From: an uncultured Azospirillum sp.
GTDB lineage: Bacteria > Pseudomonadota > Alphaproteobacteria > RF32 > CAG-239
Direction of reading: 5' to 3'
NCBI GenBank assembly: GCA_902489795.1
Contig: CABUBU010000006.1
Location: 1-63,795 of the forward strand
DNA: 63,795 bases
The position numbers and the translations under genes were made by a program. Below the pieces are notes generated by a model. That model had not been told where the DNA came from. It worked only from the letters and a program-made list of their open reading frames with translations, and made no database searches. Positions 52,855-60,884 of this stretch are shown piece after piece (the stretch's first letter is position 1; each line of letters begins with the position of its first letter).

Positions 52855-52883
52855 TTGTCAAAAACCGGCATTTTCTTTAATAT
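52855..52883 (+). promoter_or_regulatory. Promoter upstream of a candidate RNA/leader
   Basis: TTGTCA (52855-52860) and TAATAT (52878-52883) are spaced exactly 17 nt apart. Confidence 0.5.
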
Positions 52884-52887
52884 CGGT

Positions 52888-53065
52888 TCTGCATTCGGGA
52901 GGCCGGATGCGGAATGTCAGAGCTCCTTCATACAAAAAAACTCCTCTTAAGGGGAGCTGCCGATATAAGCATACCTTTAACAGTATGACGAATAAGGCAG
53001 ACTGCGTTTTGACAGTTCTGAACTCCCCGCCTTGGAATTTGTTCCGGGCGGTTTTGTTTTTTTTT
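52888..53065 (+). ncRNA. Candidate small RNA or attenuated leader
   Basis: A ~180-nt non-coding transcript is predicted between the promoter at 52855-52883 and an intrinsic terminator (53027-53051 plus T run). AGCTCCTT near 52920 can pair with AAGGGGAGCT near 52950. It is followed within 32 nt by the 100-residue gene, so it may be its attenuated leader instead of a separate RNA. No known RNA family is recognised. Confidence 0.35.
53027..53065 (+). terminator. Terminator/attenuator before the 100-residue gene
   Basis: CCGCCTTGGAA pairs with TTCCGGGCGG (one bulge) and is followed by a long T run. Read-through would reach the ATG at 53097. Confidence 0.7.
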
Positions 53066-53096
53066 ACCATAAACAAAATCAAGGGAGTTTCAAACT

Positions 53097-53399
53097 ATGT
53101 TTAACAACAAAATCAAAAAAATAATCGGACAAGAGCTGCACAAATACCGTTGTGACCGTTTTCTGCAATTAAAAACGGTGGCGGCCAAAACCGGGATCCC
53201 CTGGTACGTGATCGACAACATGGAGATAGGCAGCGTGCGCAAATGGGAACATTACCGTCATCTGCTTGAGTTCTACGGCCGGGACGTCAAAATTGAACTG
53301 GTCGGAAAAACCGAAAACGTCGGGAATGGCATCGTGAAAAACGGCGGCGTAAATGACCGGCGGAAAACGATAGAAAGATCGGACACGCCCGAAAAATGA
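53097..53399 (+). CDS. Putative small DNA-binding protein
   Basis: This 100-residue protein has an XRE-like helix-turn-helix feel: MFNNKIKKIIGQELHKYR, LKTVAAKTGIPWYVIDNME, WEHYRHLLEFYGRDVKIEL. No exact family is asserted. GGGAG precedes the ATG. The codons after its TGA remain open for 34 more codons and would add a Lys-rich tail, probably because the following DNA has almost no T. Confidence 0.6.
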   Translation: MFNNKIKKIIGQELHKYRCDRFLQLKTVAAKTGIPWYVIDNMEIGSVRKWEHYRHLLEFYGRDVKIELVGKTENVGNGIVKNGGVNDRRKTIERSDTPEK

Positions 53400-53630
53400 A
53401 ACAAAGGGAAAAGCAAAAAACAGAAAGAGAAAGAAGGAAAGATAAGAAAAAACAAGGAAAGGAAAGAACAAGGAAATAGAAAGAAAAAAGAAAAAGACAA
53501 ATAAAGAGAAAAAACAAGAAAAAAGCAAAAAACGGAAAGAATAAATGAGCGGATGAAAGCAAAAAGGAGTAAGCAGAAGAAAAGAAGGAAAAAAGGAGAA
53601 ATAAAAAGACAAGAGAAAAAATCAACCCTT
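53400..53630 (+). repeat. ~225-nt purine-only (A/G) tract
   Basis: The plus strand is nearly all A and G, with few C and fewer T, and no exact tandem unit. It could be a long untranslated tail of the preceding gene or a triplex-forming region. Minus-strand frames full of Phe/Ser/Leu here are composition artefacts. Confidence 0.7.
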
Positions 53631-53644
53631 GTCCTTATTTAAAA

Positions 53645-53679
53645 GCGACACGGCCGGACGAAACCGTCCGTGTCGTTTT
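53645..53679. terminator. Hairpin after the purine tract
   Basis: CGACACGGCCGG pairs with CCGTCCGTGTCG with one mismatch and is followed by TTTTT on the plus strand. It probably ends the transcript from the 100-residue gene. Confidence 0.7.
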
Positions 53680-53680
53680 T

Positions 53681-53795
53681 GGTTTCAAATATCTGAATGA
53701 CACAGATAACCAGTTTGGCGGCCGCTCACGAAATTCCCGAGCCGGCATTTGCTGCCGGAAACGGTTAACACCGCCTGCAGGGACCTACAACCGGT
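53681..53795. other. Short intergenic gap
   Basis: Nothing recognised between the terminator and the stop of the convergent J-domain gene. Confidence 0.4.
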
Positions 53796-54953
53796 TTATT
53801 GCGCCGCAACGATTTTGCTTTCTTCCGGTATCGGATTGCCGCGGCCTTTTTCCAACTCAGATTCCCGGACAAAGCCCATTTCGCCGTTGTCAAGCATGAT
53901 CCGGTACCATTTTTTGTCCGGCGTAAATCCGGTAACGCGGACGGTATGTCCTTTTTCCGTCGTCGTCATCACGTCAAACTTGTCGCCCGGCCCGTACATC
54001 ACTTTGCCTTCGCCGGTCAGGTGATAGAGCATTTTTTCGTCATAGACGTCGACGGGGATGTCAAAGATTTTGGAAACCACCACGTCGTCAAAAGTTTCTC
54101 CGCCGTCGTTGAACGTCACTTTCTGGAAATAGGTGATTTCATGCTGCTTGGTCATATATTGCCGGAATCCGCCGAAAACGGAATTGACGACCGGAGAAAG
54201 CAAAATCATGACCAGCACAAACGGCACCAACAGATGCGCCGTTTTCAAACGCAGCCAGCGCCAGCGGGACAACGGCAGAATTTTGCAGTTCTTCCGGGCG
54301 ATGAAGCGCTCAATCAGCGGCCGCTGTTCAGGCAGAGCGTATTCCAGCGCCTGCGCGGCGGAATACGTCGCCTGACAATCCTTGTTTTCCTGATGATAGG
54401 CCAGCGCATTGTGCAGCAAAAGAGTCAGGTTGTCCTGCCGGTTGCTTCCGGTTTTGCGAAAATTTGCGGCAATCGCGCGGCAGTTGGCGGCAAAGGCCTT
54501 AATTCCCCACCAACCGGCCAGCCAGTTGACAAGAGAACATTTCAGAATTTCGTTAAAAGCCTGTTTTTCGCTGCAAATCAGGCGTTCTTCCCGGTCGGTG
54601 CATTTGATCAGCCTGCCGGTTACATAACGCAGGTCAAACACCCGCACGTCGGGATTTTCCGCTTCCATCCGGTCTTTGAAAATGCTCAGCGCATCCATCT
54701 GCGGAAAATCATCCTTCCCGTAGACACAGGCCAGCAAATCGTAGGTCAGGCGCTTTTCCTCATCCTGCAAAACGTCATAAGCCACCGAAATTTTCTGGAA
54801 ATGCTCCATCGCGTTTTCCGCCTTATTGTAGTCGGGATGCCATTCTTTGGCGCGGTCGCGGTAGCTCAGCTTGATCGTCCGCGCGTCAGCGTCGGGCGAA
54901 ACTTCCAAAACCTGATAGTATTCCAACGGATCACGATTGTACATTTTTTTCAT
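53796..54953 (-). CDS. Membrane J-domain protein with C-terminal SH3-like domain
   Basis: About 385 residues. The N-terminus is a J-domain (DPLEYYQVLEVSPDADARTI, HPD in WHPDYN, FQKISVAYDVLQDEEKR), which would stimulate DnaK. A cysteine-containing helical region follows, then one membrane segment (HLLVPFVLVMILLSPVV, near residue 255) and an SH3b-like C-terminus (GHTVRVTGFTPDKKWYRIML). An ATG at 54953 is preferred; it lies inside flhG, so the two overlap by ~23 nt. Being last in the flagellar operon suggests a link to envelope or motor assembly, which is inference. Confidence 0.8.
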   Translation of the reverse strand: MKKMYNRDPLEYYQVLEVSPDADARTIKLSYRDRAKEWHPDYNKAENAMEHFQKISVAYDVLQDEEKRLTYDLLACVYGKDDFPQMDALSIFKDRMEAENPDVRVFDLRYVTGRLIKCTDREERLICSEKQAFNEILKCSLVNWLAGWWGIKAFAANCRAIAANFRKTGSNRQDNLTLLLHNALAYHQENKDCQATYSAAQALEYALPEQRPLIERFIARKNCKILPLSRWRWLRLKTAHLLVPFVLVMILLSPVVNSVFGGFRQYMTKQHEITYFQKVTFNDGGETFDDVVVSKIFDIPVDVYDEKMLYHLTGEGKVMYGPGDKFDVMTTTEKGHTVRVTGFTPDKKWYRIMLDNGEMGFVRESELEKGRGNPIPEESKIVAAQ

Positions 54954-55740
54954 CCTGTAAAATTTTTCTTGCAATTTCGATTACGTCCGCGGCCGCCTCC
55001 GAAGTTGGATAACGGCTGATAAGCGGCATCTGGTTGCGGATGGCGTCGCGCACGCGCGCATCGCGGCGGACAATTCCCAGAAGCGGCGGCGAGATTTTGA
55101 GAAAAGTCTGGCAGGCCTTTTGCAGAATGTCATAGGTCTGACGGCCTTCGCGCAGGGTGTCCGCCTGGTTGACCACAATCTCTAACCGGCATTTCGGGTA
55201 CTGCATGGCCATCAGTTTAACAAAGGCATAAGCGTCGGTCAGGGCCGTCGGTTCGTCGGTACAGACTACGATCACCCGCCCCGACATGCCCGACAAAATG
55301 CGGATGGATTTTTCCACCCCCGCCCCCATGTCGAGAATCACCTTGTCGTACGCGCCGGATAAAAGCGCTAGGTCTTCGGCCAGAATCTGCAAACGGCCGA
55401 CCGGCATCGAAGCCAGCCCGGCCGACCCCGAACGCCCGGCAATGACGTCAAAACGGCATTTGTCGCAATAGTGAACCACCTGGTTTAAGGTAGTGGTTCC
55501 GGTAACCACACTGCCCAAATCGAACGGTACCATCAGCCCCAGCTGAACGTCGATGTTGGCCATGCCCAGATCGCCGTCGAACAACAGGGTTTTCTGCCGC
55601 AAACCGCTCAAAGCATGCGCCAGAGTGATCGAAAACCAGGTTTTGCCAACCCCGCCTTTACCCGAGGCGACCGCAATCATCCGATCGGCTTCAAACCGCC
55701 GCGGACTGCGGATTCCCGCCGTCAAGTCTTCTTCCCGCAT
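54931..55740 (-). CDS. flhG: MinD-like flagellar-number ATPase FlhG
   Basis: This protein of about 269 residues is a ParA/MinD-type ATPase with a deviant Walker A (ASGKGGVGKTWFS), DGDLGMANIDVQLG and MGAGVEKSIR motifs. Directly after flhF it is FlhG (YlxH), which limits flagellar number and stimulates FlhF. Start at 55740 follows AAAGGGGA; the longer frame lacks family features. Ends inside the start of the J-domain gene. Confidence 0.9.
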   Translation of the reverse strand: MREEDLTAGIRSPRRFEADRMIAVASGKGGVGKTWFSITLAHALSGLRQKTLLFDGDLGMANIDVQLGLMVPFDLGSVVTGTTTLNQVVHYCDKCRFDVIAGRSGSAGLASMPVGRLQILAEDLALLSGAYDKVILDMGAGVEKSIRILSGMSGRVIVVCTDEPTALTDAYAFVKLMAMQYPKCRLEIVVNQADTLREGRQTYDILQKACQTFLKISPPLLGIVRRDARVRDAIRNQMPLISRYPTSEAAADVIEIARKILQDEKNVQS

Positions 55741-55759
55741 CCGTTTTTCCCCTTTATAT

Positions 55760-56704
55760 TCATGCCAGCAGCAGCCGGGCAAGCGAAGGACCGTCAAATT
55801 CCGACAGCCCGTTTGCCATGCTGGCGGAAACCGAAGCCCGTCCGAGTTTGAAACCGCCTTTGATTGCCGCCGTCAGCACGCCGCCGATCCGCCGGCAAAG
55901 GTCGAGTTTGGTCGGCAGCAGGCAGTCCGCGCCAAGCGAAGCAAACAATGCCGCTGCTTCACCCGCGTCGCAGGCGTTGTATCCGGCGTCAAGAGTCAGC
56001 ACCGTTTCGCCGCCGGCTGCTTTCAGCAGGGCGGACAGGCGTTCGCGCTCGGAATCGAGAAAAGGATTGGTGCCCGGCGTGTCGACCAGCACCAAACGGC
56101 CTTTTTCCGCACCGGCTACCGCCGCCGCCAGCTGCTCCGGTTCCCGCGCGACCAGAAAATCCGCCAACAAAACGGCCGCCAGGGACTTCAACTGAGCATT
56201 GGCGCCGGCACGCACGCCGTCGGCGCTGATCAGCGTGCAGGCAATGCCTTTACGACAGGCAAGCGCCGCGGTTTTGACCAAAGCGGCGGTTTTGCCGCTG
56301 CCCTGAAGACCGGCAAACACCTTCACCGGATTTTTCCGGTCCAAAAGATCATAAGCGGCAAACAAACGGTTGAAAACCGCGGTTAAAATCCGCACGTCAT
56401 CCTTCTCCCCGCCGGCCGCCGCCTCTTCCCGGCACAGCGCCAGCAGTCTTGCCCGCACCGCCGCGTCAGCTTCGTGATAGTCCAGCCGTTCGCGGATCAG
56501 GTTGTCGCTGTAAGCCGCCGCGTAAACCGCCGGTTCGGCGCCGTCCGCAAATTCGATTTCGTCGGTTTCCACCGCCGCCACCAGTTCGCTGCGGCCGTCT
56601 TCGCTCTGCGAGGTGGAAACGATTACCGCTTCCGATCCTAGTTCTTCCTTCACCCGCCGCATCAGACGGATCATGTCTTCGTCAACGAATTTTTTTATCC
56701 GCAT
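55760..56704 (-). CDS. flhF: SRP-type GTPase FlhF
   Basis: This 314-residue protein has an N-terminal basic segment (MRIKKFVDEDMIRLMRRVKEELG), then an NG GTPase domain with VFAGLQGSGKT (G1), LVLVDTPGTNPF (G3) and LLPTKLDLC (G4). FlhF sets the polar position of flagella. It is shorter than many homologues. Overlaps fliN by 10 nt. Confidence 0.9.
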   Translation of the reverse strand: MRIKKFVDEDMIRLMRRVKEELGSEAVIVSTSQSEDGRSELVAAVETDEIEFADGAEPAVYAAAYSDNLIRERLDYHEADAAVRARLLALCREEAAAGGEKDDVRILTAVFNRLFAAYDLLDRKNPVKVFAGLQGSGKTAALVKTAALACRKGIACTLISADGVRAGANAQLKSLAAVLLADFLVAREPEQLAAAVAGAEKGRLVLVDTPGTNPFLDSERERLSALLKAAGGETVLTLDAGYNACDAGEAAALFASLGADCLLPTKLDLCRRIGGVLTAAIKGGFKLGRASVSASMANGLSEFDGPSLARLLLA

Positions 56705-56955
56705 GCGTTTTCCTCTTCCAAAACTTTTGTCACGGCAATGCCCAGTCGGCCGTTTTCGACCATCAGTTCGCCTTTGGCCACCACGCTGCCGTTGACGCAG
56801 ACGTCAATTTCGTCGTTCACCCCGCGGTCCAGCTCCAGCACCGCGCCTTCTTCCAGCGCCAGCAGCTGCCCGATGGTAAGACGGGTCTGTCCCAGCATCA
56901 CCGTCACTTCCACCGGCACGTTTGACAACGGTTTCAGTTTTTCCCGATCAGTCAT
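56695..56955 (-). CDS. fliN: Flagellar C-ring protein FliN
   Basis: This 86-residue protein has the SpoA domain: NVPVEVTVMLGQTRLTIGQLLALEEGAVLELDRG and NGSVVAKGELMVENGRLGIAV. FliN forms the bottom of the rotor and the export docking site. Overlaps both neighbours by a few nt, showing a tightly packed operon. Confidence 0.93.
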   Translation of the reverse strand: MTDREKLKPLSNVPVEVTVMLGQTRLTIGQLLALEEGAVLELDRGVNDEIDVCVNGSVVAKGELMVENGRLGIAVTKVLEEENACG

Positions 56956-57478
56956 TTTTCTCTCCCGTCAGCATTGCTTCCAGCCGGCGGATTTTCTCCC
57001 CGCCGCAAAACGCGGTTTCGCCCTGTTGCCAGCAGATCCGGCAATCCGCCGGCGCCAGCGTTTTGTCCTCATGAAGCAGGATGCGGCCGGCAAAACCGCC
57101 GGCAGCTGCCGTTTCCGCCAGAAACGGACGAACAGCGGCAAGCGTCCGCGGATGGAAATAAAAATCAAGCGCCTTTTTCTCGCCGAGACGGGGAAAATTG
57201 TCAGCAACAAAACGGCTGACCACCGCCAAAGCATTTTGTTCCAAAAGCGCCGGAGAAAGTTCCCGCAGGATCATCCGGATCAGACGCAGGTTGTCGTTTT
57301 TTTTCCCGTCCAGCAGCAAATCCAGCCGCGCCTGGACGTTTTCCAAAACTTCCGCCGTCTCCGCCGATGACGTTTTTTCCGCCGCCGGAAACGACCGGCG
57401 GTTGACTGCCAGATCCAGCACCGCTGCGCTGCCGTCCGCAATCACGAAATTGTCAAATTCATAGGGCCGGCGGTTCAT
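56948..57478 (-). CDS. FliH-like flagellar export regulator
   Basis: This 176-residue protein is weakly like FliH: acidic/helical N-terminus, central NLRLIRMILRELSPALLEQNALAVV helix, C-terminal FHPRTLAAVRPFLAE-like segment. Position between the FliF-FliG gene and fliN is the alphaproteobacterial fliH position. FliH couples the ATPase FliI to FliN. Assignment depends mainly on context. Confidence 0.6.
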   Translation of the reverse strand: MNRRPYEFDNFVIADGSAAVLDLAVNRRSFPAAEKTSSAETAEVLENVQARLDLLLDGKKNDNLRLIRMILRELSPALLEQNALAVVSRFVADNFPRLGEKKALDFYFHPRTLAAVRPFLAETAAAGGFAGRILLHEDKTLAPADCRICWQQGETAFCGGEKIRRLEAMLTGEKND

Positions 57479-58860
57479 CAGATGCGCCCCCCGTTCATTT
57501 TCCGCAGACGGATTTTGCCGGCGGCCGCCAGCCGGGCGGCCTGTTCAATGATTTCGTCCTGCGCGGCTTCCACTTCTTTCAGCTTAACCGGCCCGAGCGC
57601 GGCCATCTCTTTCTGTATGAAAGCAGCGGCTTCCGGCGACATGTCGGCAAAAAAGCGCTGTTTCAGCCGTTCCGAAGCTCCGCGAAGCGCCACCGCCAGC
57701 CGTTCGGCTTCCACTTCGTCAAACAAACGGCGGATATCATCGTCGCTCACCGCGTTAAAATCTTCAAAATTAAACATCGTCGCCCGCAGACGGCCGGCCA
57801 GCACCGGATCTTCCGTTTCCAGCACCGACAAAAGCTCCCGGCGGCGGTCTCCCCCTGCGGCAGCAAACAGGGCAAAAGCATGTTCGTGCCCGTTGGGAAT
57901 GCTTTGGGCAAAATCGCGCGACAGGGTTCGTTCGATCTCCGCTGCAATTTCCGGCGCCACCGGCGCGGAAACCGCCATCGCCGCCAGCACGCCGGCGGCA
58001 AAGGGAAGAGGCAGCCCGTTCAGCACTGTTTCCGCCGTCGGCAGGTTCAGCCGCAGCAGCACATAGGCCGCAACCGACGGACTTTCGCCCGACAGGTAGG
58101 CCGCCAGCGTTTCGGAATCGGTATTTTCAAGCGTTTTCCAGACGGTGTTTTTCCCTCCGTCTTCCTGCTTGCATCGGCGGCTGCGCAAAAGGTTCAGCCC
58201 CCATACCGCCAGCCCGGCGGCAGCGGCGGCCAGCAATACCGGCACAATCCGCCCCTTGTCTGCAAACGAAACGTTTTCTATTTGCAGAACATCGCCCCGC
58301 CGCGGCTCAAAACCGATAACCGGCGCAACCATCGACGCCAGCCGCACGGCTTCGCCGTCCCGGCAGACGCCGTCGGGACAAAGGCCGTCAACCAGCACCA
58401 GCGCGGACAAACGTTTGACGCGCCCGCCGCTTTTCACCACGCGGCGGCTGTATCGGCTGATCTCATATTCGGCTTCGCTGGCAAAATTGGCCGCCGCCGT
58501 ATAAGCGCGCAGCACCTGTCCGTCGGGATCGAAAATTTCTTCGCCGGAACTGACGGTGTCATAATCAATTTCAAGCCGCACTTCCGCTCGCACTTTTCCT
58601 TCGCCGACAAACGGTTCCAGTACGCTGACGATACGGCGGGCAAGATAAGCCTCTTCGGTGCGGCGGACGGCTTCGCGGCCGTTTTCCGCGGCCGCTGCCG
58701 GCATCTGCGGCCGGCCGAGCGTCAGCAACACCGCCACCACCGCCAGCCCGGCGGCAAAACTGACGGCTGCTGCCAGCAGCCCTTGCCCGAGCGGGCAGTT
58801 TGTTTCAGAACGTTGCAATTTTTCCACCTGATGTTTCAATTTTCTTCCCTGTTTAAGCAA
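57478..58860 (-). CDS. Reduced FliF fused to FliG (MS-ring/rotor fusion)
   Basis: 460 residues. FliF part: TM1 (about 28-49), RBM3-type region (about 70-198; VRAEVRLEIDYDTVSSGEEIFDP, YEISRYSRRVVKSGGRVKRLSALVLVDG, GFEPRRGDVLQIENVSF), TM2 (204-224). RBM1 and RBM2 are missing. FliG part: middle domain (about 241-320; LENTDSETLAAYL replaces the usual EHPQ motif) and C-terminal domain (about 350-455; FFADMSPEAAAFIQKEM, LGPVKLKEVEAAQDEI). The FliG N-domain that normally binds FliF is absent. The start is a TTG; another TTG at 58839 has a better ribosome-binding site. Confidence 0.8.
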   Translation of the reverse strand: MLKQGRKLKHQVEKLQRSETNCPLGQGLLAAAVSFAAGLAVVAVLLTLGRPQMPAAAAENGREAVRRTEEAYLARRIVSVLEPFVGEGKVRAEVRLEIDYDTVSSGEEIFDPDGQVLRAYTAAANFASEAEYEISRYSRRVVKSGGRVKRLSALVLVDGLCPDGVCRDGEAVRLASMVAPVIGFEPRRGDVLQIENVSFADKGRIVPVLLAAAAAGLAVWGLNLLRSRRCKQEDGGKNTVWKTLENTDSETLAAYLSGESPSVAAYVLLRLNLPTAETVLNGLPLPFAAGVLAAMAVSAPVAPEIAAEIERTLSRDFAQSIPNGHEHAFALFAAAGGDRRRELLSVLETEDPVLAGRLRATMFNFEDFNAVSDDDIRRLFDEVEAERLAVALRGASERLKQRFFADMSPEAAAFIQKEMAALGPVKLKEVEAAQDEIIEQAARLAAAGKIRLRKMNGGRI

Positions 58861-58897
58861 AATAGCCTTTTCCGACCGATTGTTAAAAGCAAATTCT

Positions 58898-59641
58898 TCA
58901 GATATTCACAAACTTAGCCAGCGAGTTCTCCAGCTCCGCGACCGCATCGTCGTCGTTTAAGTGGTGGCCGGAAGACTTCAGCAGCTTGACTTCCACGTTT
59001 TCGGAAGCAAGCGCCGCGGCGAAATCAAGAGCAAAACGCCACGGCAGGCAGGCGTCTTTCATCCCCTGGATCAAATGCACCGGACAGCCGACCGGCCATA
59101 CTTTTTCCCCTTCGGGCAGGCATTCCGCCGTTGCCGTGTCGATAAAACGCCCGGTTATGGTATAGGTAAAATCGTCGGTGCCGAAAGTAAACTGACCTTT
59201 TTCCCGCAGTTCGGCTTCCTGTTTTGGGGTCACCAGTTTGGCAAAATGCCTGACGAAATTCGGCGCTGCCGCCAGCCCGATCACGCCCCTGACCCGTTCC
59301 GGCCGCTCAATCGCCGCCAGCAGCGACAGCCAGCCGCCCATCGACGAACCGACGCAGACGATATCACCGGCCAGCGCTTCGTCGATCACCTCAAGCACCT
59401 GCTCTTTCCAGATTTTGAAATCGGCCTTTGCAAAATTTTCCCGGTCCGAACCGTGGCCGGCATAGTCAAAACGAAACAGACCGACACCGTGTGCCAGACA
59501 AAAGGCCTTGACCGTTTCCGGCTTTCTTCCCCAGCAGTCGGAACAGAAACCGTGCAGGTAAAGGACGGTCGGACGCCCGTTTTTTGCCGGAATATGCTCA
59601 AAATCTGTTGCAAAGGCGGATTTAAAAGTGTACTTTGGCAT
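58898..59641 (-). CDS. Alpha/beta hydrolase
   Basis: This protein of about 247 residues is an alpha/beta hydrolase with YLHGFCSDCWG (oxyanion), FRFDYAGHGSD, nucleophile elbow GSSMGGW (Ser), an acid in GMKDACLPW and the catalytic His in SSGHHLNDDD. Likely a cytoplasmic esterase; substrate unknown. Lies 37 nt upstream of the FliF-FliG gene, same direction. ATG at 59641 is chosen over 59656. Confidence 0.88.
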   Translation of the reverse strand: MPKYTFKSAFATDFEHIPAKNGRPTVLYLHGFCSDCWGRKPETVKAFCLAHGVGLFRFDYAGHGSDRENFAKADFKIWKEQVLEVIDEALAGDIVCVGSSMGGWLSLLAAIERPERVRGVIGLAAAPNFVRHFAKLVTPKQEAELREKGQFTFGTDDFTYTITGRFIDTATAECLPEGEKVWPVGCPVHLIQGMKDACLPWRFALDFAAALASENVEVKLLKSSGHHLNDDDAVAELENSLAKFVNI

Positions 59642-59697
59642 CAATTGACAACCCATAACGTAAATTATACAGAACTGAGAAGGATTATATTAAGAAA

Positions 59698-60852
59698 ATG
59701 TCGAAAGGTAAAGAACAAAAACCGGTTATTCTGCAAGTGTTGCCGGAACTTGACCACGGCGGGGTGGAAGTCGGGACGGTGCAGATCGCCGACGCTCTCC
59801 GGCAGCACGGCATCGAAAACTTCGTCGCTTCTGCCGGCGGACGTATGGTGTACGATCTGGAAAAAATAAAAGTACCCCATTTCACACTGCCGCTGAAAAC
59901 CAAAAACCCGATCAAGCTTTACCTCAATTCGCTGAAGCTGGAAAAAATCATTAAGGAAAACGGCATCAACATTGTGCATGCCCGTTCACGCGCGCCGGCC
60001 TGGAGCGCCTATTGGGCGGCCAAACGCGCCGGCGTCAAATTCATGACCACTTTCCACGGCACTTACGGACTGGGACCGAAGGGAATCAAGAAATTTTACA
60101 ACCGGGTGATGACCTACGGGCAGCTGGTCATTGCCATTTCCAACCACATCAAAAAGCACATCTTGGAAAATTACCGGATCGGCGAAGACAAAATCCGTCT
60201 TATCCACCGCTGCGTCGACATTGAAAAGTTTTCGCCGGCGGCGGTTTCTCAGGAGCGCATCATCCGCGCCGTGCAGGAAAACGGCATCCCGGAAGACCTG
60301 CCGGTGATTTCGCTGATCGGACGGATTACCCGCTGGAAAGGTCAGCACGTGCTGCTCGAAGCGCTTTCCAAACTGAAAGACCGCGACTTTTTCTGCCTCA
60401 TCGTCGGTTCCGACCAGGGGCGCGTCAAATATACCGAAGAGCTGAAAGAACTGGTGAAAAAATACGGGCTTGAAAGCAAAGTCAAATTCATCGGCCAGAG
60501 CTTTGACATTCCCGCGCTGCTGATGGTTTCCGACATCGTACTGTCGACCGCTATTGAGCCGGAAGCTTTCGGCCGCGCCGCCATCGAAGGACAGGTGATG
60601 GGCAAAATCGTGATTGCCTCAAACCTCGGCGGTTCGCTCGAAAACACCATTGACGGCGTTACCGGCAAACTTTATGAAAGCCAAGACCCGCAGGCTCTGG
60701 CCGACGCAATCCGCTGGGCGCTCGACCTGCCTTTGGAAGAAAAGAAAAAAATTTCCGCCGCCGCAATCAAAAACGTAAAAGAAAATTTTACAAAGCAGAT
60801 AATGTGTGATAAAACGATAGCGGTTTACAACGAACTGATCAACATGGATTAA
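59698..60852 (+). CDS. Family 4-type glycosyltransferase
   Basis: This 384-residue GT-B protein has ELDHGGVEVGTVQIADAL near the N-terminus, then LIGRITRWKGQHVLLEAL and STAIEPEAFGRAAIEGQVMG (E-x7-E donor site), typical of GT4. It likely adds a sugar in cell-surface glycan or LPS synthesis. No partner glycan genes are nearby. Divergent from the hydrolase gene. Confidence 0.9.
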   Translation: MSKGKEQKPVILQVLPELDHGGVEVGTVQIADALRQHGIENFVASAGGRMVYDLEKIKVPHFTLPLKTKNPIKLYLNSLKLEKIIKENGINIVHARSRAPAWSAYWAAKRAGVKFMTTFHGTYGLGPKGIKKFYNRVMTYGQLVIAISNHIKKHILENYRIGEDKIRLIHRCVDIEKFSPAAVSQERIIRAVQENGIPEDLPVISLIGRITRWKGQHVLLEALSKLKDRDFFCLIVGSDQGRVKYTEELKELVKKYGLESKVKFIGQSFDIPALLMVSDIVLSTAIEPEAFGRAAIEGQVMGKIVIASNLGGSLENTIDGVTGKLYESQDPQALADAIRWALDLPLEEKKKISAAAIKNVKENFTKQIMCDKTIAVYNELINMD

Positions 60853-60884
60853 AAATTTCAATTTAACAAAAAAGGATAAAGATA

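Noticed and set aside
53169..53625. Phe/Ser/Leu-rich minus-strand frames
   Set aside because: Pure composition effect of the opposite purine tract.
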